Shown here one piece after another: positions 1 through 6,001 of a DNA stretch of 6,733 nucleotides. The notes beneath the pieces are model-generated. The model saw only the letters and a program-made list of their open reading frames with translations. It was not told where the DNA came from and ran no database searches. How positions within the stretch are numbered: position 1 is the first letter of the stretch; every line of letters begins with the position of its first letter. The stretch is from Burkholderiales bacterium (GTDB lineage Bacteria; Pseudomonadota; Gammaproteobacteria; Burkholderiales; Burkholderiaceae_C), in contig SXXD01000183.1 in the NCBI GenBank assembly GCA_005789685.1, forward strand, positions 1-6,733. The letters run 5' to 3'. A program made the position numbers and the translations under genes.

Positions 1-1040
1 AGCCCTTGCTCGATGAACCCGAGGCCATGCATTTGTCCATGCAAGCTGATTGGGAGGCCAACTCGCCAGGCTGGGTGGCCGCTTGCAACAAGGCTTGGCT
101 AAAGCAGCACTTGTCGCAGCTACAAGCCATGGGCCATGTGGTGCACCGCATCGTGCCAGAGTGGGCTCCTAGCCCCGTCAAGGGCGAGGTTTCGGCTTGG
201 GTCAGCGGTACGCCAGAAGACGCTTGGCTTTGGGTGAACAACGCTCAAGGCGCGTGGCGCTTGCCGCTTGATGCAGGCTTGAAATATTGGACCGAGCAAC
301 TTCAGTCTTTGGCCAATGTGCAAGACATTCCCGCAAGAGTCGTCATACAGGCCGATCCTGCCGTGGCCGATCTTGCACAAAATGCTTTGCGCCAATTGCA
401 ATCACACCATCAAGCTGATTTTTCGGAGCGTTTCAACACATGGCGCATCGAAGTGGTTACTGCCGTACAGCGCTATGCAAAAGCCGGCGCAGCCAATTGG
501 GACTTGGCGCAATTTGAATTTGCAGCTCACGGTTCTGCGCGCTGGCTTCAAAAAGCCAATCGACTATGGCAAACTTTTGCCAAGGGTGAAGCATGGAAAC
601 CTGCACGTTGGAGCTTGGCTTTGCTGGTGCTTGCCCAATGTGTGGGTCTGAACGTGGCTGCATGGCAACTCAATGCTCAGGTCAGGTTGCAAAAAGATTT
701 GCAAAAATCCATCCTCACACAAAGCTTTCCCAATGTCACGGTGGTGGATGCGCCGCTGCAAATGGCCAAAGAACTCGAACGCTTGCAACGCAACTCAGGC
801 GCCGTGTCAGCACGCGATTTTGAGTGGGTGCTGCAAGCAGTGGGCGCGGCCTTACCTGCGGGCCAAAGTATTTCTAACCTTGACTATCAAGTGCAAGGCA
901 ATGGCGAAACTCGGCTGCAAGGTTTGCAATTGACTGAAGTGCAAAACAGCGAGTTTGCCAAGGCCCTTCGCAACCAAGGCTTGGACGCCCAACCCAGTGG
1001 TGCGCAATGGCGCATCGTGGGCATGAAGGCAGGGTTTTGA
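1..1040 (+). CDS. gspL: Type II secretion system protein GspL (5'-truncated by window edge)
   Basis: GspL is the inner-membrane T2SS component that recruits the ATPase GspE on the cytoplasmic side and pairs with GspM in the periplasm. The frame is open to the left edge, with the first complete codon at base 3. The TTG at base 6 is only an internal Leu codon, so the true start lies upstream. About 344 residues are visible and full-length GspL is usually near 400, so part of the actin-like N-terminal domain is missing. Numbering from base 6, residues 1-195 are cytoplasmic and include NWDLAQFEF (165-173), matching the family's D-L-x-Q-x-x-F motif. Residues about 202-222 (SLALLVLAQCVGLNVAAW region) form the single membrane helix. 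A short amphipathic stretch follows, then a ferredoxin-like periplasmic domain at about 262-340. The TGA stop at 1038-1040 is 2 bp before gspM. Identification rests on domain layout, motif and neighbours. Confidence 0.93.
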   Translation, partial: PLLDEPEAMHLSMQADWEANSPGWVAACNKAWLKQHLSQLQAMGHVVHRIVPEWAPSPVKGEVSAWVSGTPEDAWLWVNNAQGAWRLPLDAGLKYWTEQLQSLANVQDIPARVVIQADPAVADLAQNALRQLQSHHQADFSERFNTWRIEVVTAVQRYAKAGAANWDLAQFEFAAHGSARWLQKANRLWQTFAKGEAWKPARWSLALLVLAQCVGLNVAAWQLNAQVRLQKDLQKSILTQSFPNVTVVDAPLQMAKELERLQRNSGAVSARDFEWVLQAVGAALPAGQSISNLDYQVQGNGETRLQGLQLTEVQNSEFAKALRNQGLDAQPSGAQWRIVGMKAGF

Positions 1041-1045
1041 GCATG
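1031..1045 (+). promoter_or_regulatory. Ribosome binding site and start of gspM
   Basis: A purine-rich AGGG at 1031-1034 lies 8 nt before the ATG at 1043 and sits inside the last codons of gspL. It supports ATG 1043 (MKFFNIFPAL) over an upstream in-frame GTG-type start at 1007, which would overlap gspL by 34 bp and add 12 residues with no family resemblance. Re-initiation after the gspL stop is likely because only 2 bp separate the genes. Confidence 0.6.
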
Positions 1046-1540
1046 AAATTTTTCAACATCTTTCCAGCGCTTCCTGATAAAGATCGCCAACGCCTTTTGG
1101 TCTTGGCCGCTGTCTTTTTGGCGCTCATGCTTTGGACATGGAACTTGGCACCCGCTTTGAAAACTTTGCGCGAAGTGCCACTTCAATTGTCGCAACTCGA
1201 TGCACAAACTCAGCAATTAAAAGCCATGCAGGTGCAAGCGCAAACTTTACAAAAATCACCGCGCATCAAACCCAATGAAGCTGCCAGCCTTTTGCAAAAA
1301 GCAGCCTCTGAAGTTTTGGGCAACGGTGCCAGGCTTAACATTGAAGGCACGCGTGCTACCCTCACAGTGGGCGGTGTGTCTGCCGATTCACTGGCGCAGT
1401 TTGTGGCATTGGCAAGGATTCAGTCACAAGCAATGCCCATTGAAGCGCATCTTCAAAAATTCTCGGCTTCTGGAGCGGCCACCAAAGACAGCAAAGAACT
1501 TTGGCGCGGGGCGCTTATTTTGAGTTTGCCGGGCGGATAA
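1043..1540 (+). CDS. gspM: Type II secretion system protein GspM
   Basis: GspM is a small bitopic inner-membrane protein that stabilises and dimerises with GspL in the T2SS assembly platform. The product has 165 residues, a usual length for the family. It has a short cytoplasmic tail carrying the LPDKDRQRLL segment, which corresponds to the charged L-x-x-R-E/D-R motif before the membrane helix in GspM. One membrane helix follows at about 17-36 (LLVLAAVFLALMLWTWN). Next comes a Gln/Leu-rich predicted coiled coil at about 42-72. The periplasmic domain, about 80-160, is a small alpha/beta ferredoxin-like fold with two strand regions around LNIEG and ATLTVGGV and a helix through LAQFVALAR. The PIEAHLQK segment resembles the P-V-E-A-x-L end motif of betaproteobacterial GspM. 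The gene sits 2 bp after gspL and 2 bp before gspN. GspM sequences diverge strongly, so position next to gspL is a large part of the evidence. Confidence 0.9.
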   Translation: MKFFNIFPALPDKDRQRLLVLAAVFLALMLWTWNLAPALKTLREVPLQLSQLDAQTQQLKAMQVQAQTLQKSPRIKPNEAASLLQKAASEVLGNGARLNIEGTRATLTVGGVSADSLAQFVALARIQSQAMPIEAHLQKFSASGAATKDSKELWRGALILSLPGG

Positions 1541-1545
1541 ACATG
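1531..1545 (+). promoter_or_regulatory. Ribosome binding site and start of gspN
   Basis: GGGCGGA at 1531-1537 is a plausible Shine-Dalgarno core 5 nt before the ATG at 1543 and includes the first base of the gspM stop codon TAA (1538-1540) at its margin. It favours ATG 1543 over an in-frame TTG at 1501 inside gspM. Confidence 0.5.
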
Positions 1546-2415
1546 CGCGCGAAGCCATCACCCTTCAGCTTGAAACTTGGCGTGAACGCCAAGGACAAGG
1601 TGCGCTCGTCACTCAGTGAAAGAGGCTGGTCTTGGGCCGTGGTCGGCGCCGTCATGGGCGGCTTGATGGCATTGCTCATTCATTTGCCAGCGCAGTGGCT
1701 TGCTCAAGCCTTGCTCAAGGCCACACAGGGCCAAGTGCAACTTCAAGAGGTGCAGGGTTCGGTCTGGCAAGGCTCGGGCAAATTGGTTTTAACAGGGGGT
1801 GAAGGCAGTCGCGATGCCTTGGCTTTGCCTGGACGAATTTTTTGGCAAACGGGCATGTCTCTTGATGCTTCGAATCGCCCTCAATTCAATTTCAATTTGA
1901 ACGCGGTTTGCTGCATGGCCCAAGCTGCACGGCTTTCTTTGCAAGCCACAGAGCGTCTGCAAACATGGCAATTACAAATAGACGATCACCAATCTCAGTG
2001 GCCTGCGCATTTGTTAAGTGGTTTGGGCGCGCCTTGGAACACCCTTCAACCCGAAGGCACCCTCAGATTGGAAACCAAACAATTGCGGGTCAATTTACAA
2101 ACGCAGCCAAGTTGGCTTCAAGGCGAGATCAGACTCACTGCAGAAAACATGTCGTCCAAATTGAGCACACTTAAACCCATGGGCACTTACCAAATCAATT
2201 TAGGGGGCGCTTCTGCCACCAACCCCTTGCCATCCTTGTCCTTGACCACGCAGTCTGGCAGTTTGCTTTTAAGCGGGCAAGGTCAATGGCAAGGCTCACG
2301 CCTTCAATTTCGGGGCGAAGCCTCTGCCGTGCCTGAGCACGCAGCAGCTTTGTCAAATTTGCTGAACATCATCGGACGGCGCCAAGGGGCGCGCAGCTTG
2401 CTTTCACTAGGTTGA
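1543..2415 (+). CDS. gspN: Type II secretion system protein GspN
   Basis: GspN is an inner-membrane T2SS accessory protein with a large periplasmic domain. It is present in only some T2SS operons, and its exact role is unsettled even in well-studied systems. The product has 290 residues. A charged cytoplasmic N-terminus (1-28) is followed by one membrane helix at about 29-48 (WSWAVVGAVMGGLMALLIHL). The periplasmic part opens with LPAQWLAQALLKATQGQVQL and GSVWQGSGKLVLTGG (about 48-86), matching the family's conserved L-P-A-x-W-L and G-x-V/L-W-x-G motifs. The rest is rich in short beta strands, as expected for this family. Adjacent cysteines at 123-124 (AVCCMAQ) could form or share a periplasmic disulfide. 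The C-terminus holds the LLNIIGRRQG segment, typical of the family's end. The stop lies 5 bp before the secretin start. The motifs and the position between gspM and gspD make the call solid; a close alternative is the GspN/AsmA-like beta-rich family. Confidence 0.88.
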   Translation: MRAKPSPFSLKLGVNAKDKVRSSLSERGWSWAVVGAVMGGLMALLIHLPAQWLAQALLKATQGQVQLQEVQGSVWQGSGKLVLTGGEGSRDALALPGRIFWQTGMSLDASNRPQFNFNLNAVCCMAQAARLSLQATERLQTWQLQIDDHQSQWPAHLLSGLGAPWNTLQPEGTLRLETKQLRVNLQTQPSWLQGEIRLTAENMSSKLSTLKPMGTYQINLGGASATNPLPSLSLTTQSGSLLLSGQGQWQGSRLQFRGEASAVPEHAAALSNLLNIIGRRQGARSLLSLG

Positions 2416-2423
2416 ACACCATG
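2409..2423 (+). promoter_or_regulatory. Ribosome binding site and start choice for gspD
   Basis: AGG at 2409-2411 lies 9 nt before ATG 2421. This favours the ATG over the in-frame TTG at 2412, which overlaps the gspN stop and would add only MNT. Either start leaves the signal peptide intact, so the choice changes the product by three residues. Confidence 0.5.
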
Positions 2424-2543
2424 GCTTCACAAACACATTCCTCCAACAACCTCACATTGCGCTTGCGCTTGCCGCGATGGGCCATCTGTCTAGGCATGGC
2501 CTTGCCCCTCGTGTTGGGGGCCGTTCATGCCACAGCACAAGCC
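2421..2543 (+). other. Predicted Sec signal peptide of GspD
   Basis: The first 41 codons of gspD give a positively charged n-region (Arg at about 14, 16 and 19), a hydrophobic core (AICLGMALPLVLGAV) and a small-residue end ATAQA before a Lys/Asn/Pro-rich linker. This fits export through Sec and cleavage by signal peptidase I after A39 or A41. There is no lipobox cysteine at the cleavage site, so GspD itself is not predicted to be a lipoprotein. Confidence 0.75.
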
Positions 2544-4571
2544 CCACAAGCCAACAAAAAAACCGGTGGCAACTCGCCCACCAAAAAATCTCCAGAGCCC
2601 GTCACATTGAACTTCATCAATGCCGAGATTGACGCGGTAGCAAAAACCTTGGCCACATTGTCTGGCCACAATGTGGTGGTTGACCCCCGAGTCAAGGGCA
2701 CCATCACCCTGACCAGCAATGTGCCTGTGGCACCTTCGCAAGCACTCAGATTGTTTGCAGCCCAATTGCGCACGCAAAGTTTTGCATTGGTCGAGTCGGC
2801 AGGTTTGTATTTGGTGGTTCCTGAGGCAGATGCCAAGTTGCAAAGTGGCGGTGTGTCTGCAGGCGCCGTGCCGGCCTCGAATGGTCAAATCCTTACGCAA
2901 ATTTTTCAGCTGAACCACGAGAATGCCAACAATTTGGTGCCCATACTGCGCCCCCTCATCAGCCCCAATAACACCCTCAATGTGAACCCCGGCACCAATG
3001 CCTTGGTCATTACCGATTACGCCGACAACCTGCAACGTTTGGCACGCATCATTGCTGCACTCGATGTGGCCAACGCCACTGGCGTAGAGGTCATTCCCCT
3101 GAAAAATGCTTTGGCCACTGACCTGGTTCCTATTTTGCAACGCCTGCTTGACTCGGGTGCCGCCAGCGGTGCTGCACCCGCGGCAGGCCAAACCGATGCC
3201 ACTTTTAAAACCACCGTCATGGCCGAGGCGCGAAGCAACTCGCTCATCTTGCGCGCCGCCAACTCGGCCCGCATGACGCTGGCCAGATCCTTGATCTCGC
3301 AACTTGACCAGCCAACAGACAAAGGCCCCAATGCGGCCAGCGGCAACATCCATGTGGTCTATTTGAAAAATGCTGACTCAACCAAATTGGCCGCAACTTT
3401 GCGTGCAGCCATCTCTGCACAGGGCAGTTCTGCGGGCGGCGCCAACAGCGCCATGGCCACTGGCATGACCAACACCCCCAGCACGGCCAACAACGCCGCA
3501 GCTGGCCGGGGTGCCAACGCCAGTTTCAACAGCGCAGGCGGCCAACCCTCAACAGGTGGACAAATTCAAGCCGATCCCTCCACCAACTCGCTCATCATCA
3601 CAGCACCCGAACCTCAGTACCGACAATTGCGCGCAGTCATTGACAAACTTGACGCGCGCCGTGCGCAAGTTTTTGTCGAGAGTTTGATCGCTGAAGTCAG
3701 TGCAGAAAAAGCCGCCGAGTTTGGTGTGCAGTGGCAAGGGCCTTTGGGCGGCAAAGGCGACACCAACATTGGCCTCTTAGGTACCAACTTCAGAGTGGGT
3801 GGCGCTAACCTTATTTCCTTGGCCACCCAAGGCGCCAGCGGCAACATAGCGCCTTCCTCCGGCCTCAATCTTGGGGTAGCGCACAACAACAATGGCACCT
3901 ACGTCTTAGGTTTTTTAGCGCGGTTTTTACAAACCACCGGCGATGGCAATGTGCTTTCAACGCCAAACCTCTTAACGTTGGACAATGAAGAAGCCAAGAT
4001 TGTGATCGGCCAGAACGTGCCGTTTGTCACCGGTCAGTACACCAACAACAATACCAATGCTGGCTCGGTCAATCCGTTTCAAACCATTGAGCGAAAAGAT
4101 GTGGGCCTAACACTGCGGGTGAAACCGCAAATCAGTGAAAACGGCACCGTCAAATTGCAAATTTACCAAGAGGTCAGTCGTCTTGATCCAGCCTCTATCA
4201 ACTCTGCCACTGGCCTCATCACCAACAAACGCTCCATTGAATCAAGCGTCTTGGTGGAAGACGGCGGCATTGTGGTGTTGGGTGGTTTGCTGCAAGACGA
4301 CTTTGGCAACAGCCAAGAACGCGTGCCAGGTTTGGGCGATGTGCCTTTGTTTGGCAACTTATTTCGCGCCGATTCACGCAGCCGCAAAAAAACCAATCTG
4401 ATGGTGTTCTTGCGTCCCGTCGTTGTGCGTGATGGCGCATCTACAGAGAACCTGTCTTTGAGTCGTTATGAGCAGATGCGCAGCGTTCAAATGGAAGTTC
4501 AACCTACCGCAACCCCTGGCATGCCAGCCATTGGTTCACCCGTCTTGCCAGAAAACACCCGCAAACCTTAA
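2421..4571 (+). CDS. gspD: Type II secretion system secretin GspD
   Basis: GspD is the outer-membrane secretin; about 15 copies form the gated channel through which folded proteins leave the periplasm. The product has 716 residues, within the family's usual 650-750. Residues 1-41 look like a Sec signal peptide: a long n-region with several Arg, a hydrophobic core at about 20-36, and likely cleavage after ATA or AQA (39-41). Domains then run N0 (about 61-134), N1 (157-215), N2 (221-298) and N3 (308-411). N1-N3 are KH-like repeats, each opening with a strand such as FQLNHE, VIPLKNA or VYLKNA. The secretin barrel covers about 412-669, with VFVESLIAEVS at its start, VGQNVPFVTG-type gate residues (IGQNVPFVTG, 529-538), NPFQTIERKDVGL, and the hallmark VPGLGDVPLFGNLF (635-648). 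Residues 670-716 form a proline-rich tail that may include an S domain. N3 carries a low-complexity insertion at 334-380. The stop overlaps the gspE start by one base. Confidence 0.97.
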   Translation: MASQTHSSNNLTLRLRLPRWAICLGMALPLVLGAVHATAQAPQANKKTGGNSPTKKSPEPVTLNFINAEIDAVAKTLATLSGHNVVVDPRVKGTITLTSNVPVAPSQALRLFAAQLRTQSFALVESAGLYLVVPEADAKLQSGGVSAGAVPASNGQILTQIFQLNHENANNLVPILRPLISPNNTLNVNPGTNALVITDYADNLQRLARIIAALDVANATGVEVIPLKNALATDLVPILQRLLDSGAASGAAPAAGQTDATFKTTVMAEARSNSLILRAANSARMTLARSLISQLDQPTDKGPNAASGNIHVVYLKNADSTKLAATLRAAISAQGSSAGGANSAMATGMTNTPSTANNAAAGRGANASFNSAGGQPSTGGQIQADPSTNSLIITAPEPQYRQLRAVIDKLDARRAQVFVESLIAEVSAEKAAEFGVQWQGPLGGKGDTNIGLLGTNFRVGGANLISLATQGASGNIAPSSGLNLGVAHNNNGTYVLGFLARFLQTTGDGNVLSTPNLLTLDNEEAKIVIGQNVPFVTGQYTNNNTNAGSVNPFQTIERKDVGLTLRVKPQISENGTVKLQIYQEVSRLDPASINSATGLITNKRSIESSVLVEDGGIVVLGGLLQDDFGNSQERVPGLGDVPLFGNLFRADSRSRKKTNLMVFLRPVVVRDGASTENLSLSRYEQMRSVQMEVQPTATPGMPAIGSPVLPENTRKP
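3420..3560 (+). other. Low-complexity Ala/Gly/Ser/Asn/Thr insertion in the GspD N3 domain
   Basis: Codons 334-380 of gspD are almost entirely Ala, Gly, Ser, Asn, Thr, Pro and Gln, with two Met, one Phe and one Arg. They interrupt N3 between its first helix (TKLAATLRAAIS) and the strand IQADPSTNSLIITA. Secretin N3 domains often have a variable loop here, which projects into the channel, so this is probably a disordered loop and not a separate domain. A smaller Gly/Ala-rich loop occurs at the equivalent place in N2 (about 247-259). Confidence 0.75.
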
Positions 4572-4573
4572 TG
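4569..4573 (+). promoter_or_regulatory. TAATG stop/start overlap coupling gspD to gspE
   Basis: The gspD stop TAA (4569-4571) and the gspE ATG (4571-4573) share one A. The 25 bases upstream are A/C-rich with no recognisable Shine-Dalgarno core. Translation of gspE therefore probably depends on ribosomes finishing gspD. The coupling is inferred; the overlap and the lack of a core are seen directly. Confidence 0.65.
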
Positions 4574-5989
4574 GCACACCGCTACCCGCTCCCCTACGCC
4601 TTTGCGCGCAGCCACCAACTTTTGTTGGAGGACGACGGCACGCGTCTCACGCTTTGGCTTTGCCCAGACAGCGGGCCCAATGCCATTTCTGAAGTCATGC
4701 GCAAGTGGGGTCATGCTGAGTTGTCATTGGACATTGCACGTGAAGACACATCAGATCTCAGACAACGTGTCAGCAAAGCCTATACCGCGCAATATGGCCC
4801 TGGCGAATCCAGTGCTGCAGCAGTGGTCAGTGAGGTGGAGTCGGCCGCAGATTTGTCACGCATGATGCAAGAACTTCCCGCTGTGGAAGACCTGCTAGAA
4901 ACCAGCGACGATGCGCCCATCATTCGCATGCTCAATGCGTTGCTTACCCAAGCTGCTCGCGATGGCGCCAGTGACATTCACATTGAGCCTTATGAGCGCC
5001 ACTCGAGTGTGCGCTTTCGGGTCGATGGCAACTTGCGCGAAGTGGTTCAACCCAATCGCGCGTTGCACGCAGCCCTTATTTCTCGCCTAAAAATCATGGC
5101 CGAACTCGACATTGCCGAGAAGCGACTGCCTCAAGATGGCCGAATCAGTTTGCGTTTAGGTTCGCGCGCGGTCGATGTTCGAGTTTCAACATTGCCCAGT
5201 GCACATGGCGAGCGTGCGGTGTTGCGCTTGCTCGATAAATCAGAAACTCGATTGAGTCTTGAATCAGTCGGCATGCAAGGCGCCACCCTAAAACGCTTTG
5301 AGCAATTGGTCACCCAACCTCATGGTTTGATTTTGGTCACAGGCCCTACTGGCTCGGGCAAAACCACCACGCTGTATGCGGCACTGCAAAGCTTGGACGC
5401 TACTGGCAGCAACATCATGACGGTGGAAGACCCCATTGAATATGAGTTGGCAGGCGTGGGGCAAACACAAGTTAATACGAAGATTGATTTGACCTTCGCC
5501 AAGGCGTTGCGCGCTATTTTGCGACAAGACCCCGACGTCATCATGATTGGTGAAATTCGCGATTTTGAAACCGCACAAATTGCCATCCAAGCTTCCATGA
5601 CGGGCCACTTGGTGTTGGCAACATTGCATACCAATGATGCGGTCAGTGCGGTGACGCGACTGACAGACATGGGCATTGAGCCCTTCTTGCTAAGCTCCTC
5701 CCTGTTGGGTGTTTTGGCGCAACGCCTGGTTCGAAAAGTTTGTACAGCATGCCAAGGTCGCGGCTGTTCACAGTGCGGACAAACTGGATATGCCGGACGC
5801 ACGGGCATCTTTGAATTGATGACCACCGATGACGCGCTACGTGCCCAAATTCATGCCAAACAATCTGAAGCCAGCCTTCGCGATGGCGCGCTGGCCGGCG
5901 GCATGGTGCTGATGCGAGAAGATGGTGAACGGCTGGTTCAGTTGGGTATCACACGGCCAGAAGAATTGCTTCGCGTGACACGCGATTGA
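4571..5989 (+). CDS. gspE: Type II secretion system ATPase GspE
   Basis: GspE is the cytoplasmic hexameric ATPase that powers pseudopilus assembly, docked on GspL. The product has 472 residues, slightly shorter than the usual 490-505. Residues 1-95 form the GspL-binding N1 domain, opening with the LPYAFARSH motif. N2 starts near 113, with ASDIHIEP (133-140), FRVDG and the PQDGR segment. In the C-terminal ATPase domain, Walker A is GPTGSGKT (258-265, Lys264). The Asp box includes TVEDPIEYE (284-292), Walker B is DVIMIGEIRD (322-331, with Glu328), and the His box is TGHLVLATLHTNDA (344-357). All nucleotide-binding residues expected of a working enzyme are present. Four cysteines follow at 391, 394, 399 and 402, but the spacer between the two CxxC pairs is only four residues, where GspE usually has about thirty. 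GYAGRTGIFEL (406-416) resumes the normal family sequence. The same family includes PilB of type IV pili, but the secretin and GspLMN neighbours settle the T2SS assignment. Confidence 0.97.
   Translation: MAHRYPLPYAFARSHQLLLEDDGTRLTLWLCPDSGPNAISEVMRKWGHAELSLDIAREDTSDLRQRVSKAYTAQYGPGESSAAAVVSEVESAADLSRMMQELPAVEDLLETSDDAPIIRMLNALLTQAARDGASDIHIEPYERHSSVRFRVDGNLREVVQPNRALHAALISRLKIMAELDIAEKRLPQDGRISLRLGSRAVDVRVSTLPSAHGERAVLRLLDKSETRLSLESVGMQGATLKRFEQLVTQPHGLILVTGPTGSGKTTTLYAALQSLDATGSNIMTVEDPIEYELAGVGQTQVNTKIDLTFAKALRAILRQDPDVIMIGEIRDFETAQIAIQASMTGHLVLATLHTNDAVSAVTRLTDMGIEPFLLSSSLLGVLAQRLVRKVCTACQGRGCSQCGQTGYAGRTGIFELMTTDDALRAQIHAKQSEASLRDGALAGGMVLMREDGERLVQLGITRPEELLRVTRD
5741..5776 (+). other. 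Contracted tetracysteine (zinc-type) motif in GspE
   Basis: Codons 391-402 read CTACQGRGCSQC, that is C-x2-C-x4-C-x2-C. In well-studied GspE and PilB proteins two CxxC pairs separated by about thirty residues bind a structural zinc on a small protruding subdomain. Here all four cysteines remain but the subdomain is nearly absent. The frame continues cleanly on both sides, so this is not a frameshift. Zinc binding in this compact form is possible but unproven. Confidence 0.8.
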
Positions 5990-6001
5990 TCTGAATAGCC
6001 C

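Noticed and set aside
6..8. TTG at base 6 as the start of gspL
   Set aside because: The frame is open to the window edge and the protein would lack the conserved beginning of the GspL cytoplasmic domain. The Leu codon is therefore internal and the gene is cut by the window.
2490..3353. Long open frame on the - strand (287 codons) opposite gspD
   Set aside because: It lies wholly inside a strongly supported secretin gene. Its translation is Cys/His/Gly/Gln-rich with no domain, signal peptide or recognisable motif, as expected for the reverse complement of a GC-biased coding frame.
5741..5776. Frameshift or sequencing error as cause of the short GspE Cys loop
   Set aside because: Family-like sequence continues in the same frame on both sides (LAQRLVRKVC before, GYAGRTGIFEL after) and all four Cys are present, so an in-frame contraction fits better than an error.
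5320..5826. 168-codon open frame on the - strand opposite the GspE ATPase domain
   Set aside because: It is opposite the most conserved part of gspE (Walker A to the Cys motif), has no recognisable protein features, and is best explained as an antisense shadow.
5990..6001. Promoter or terminator between gspE and gspF
   Set aside because: The gap is only 12 bases, with no inverted repeat and no room for promoter elements. The genes are most likely co-transcribed.
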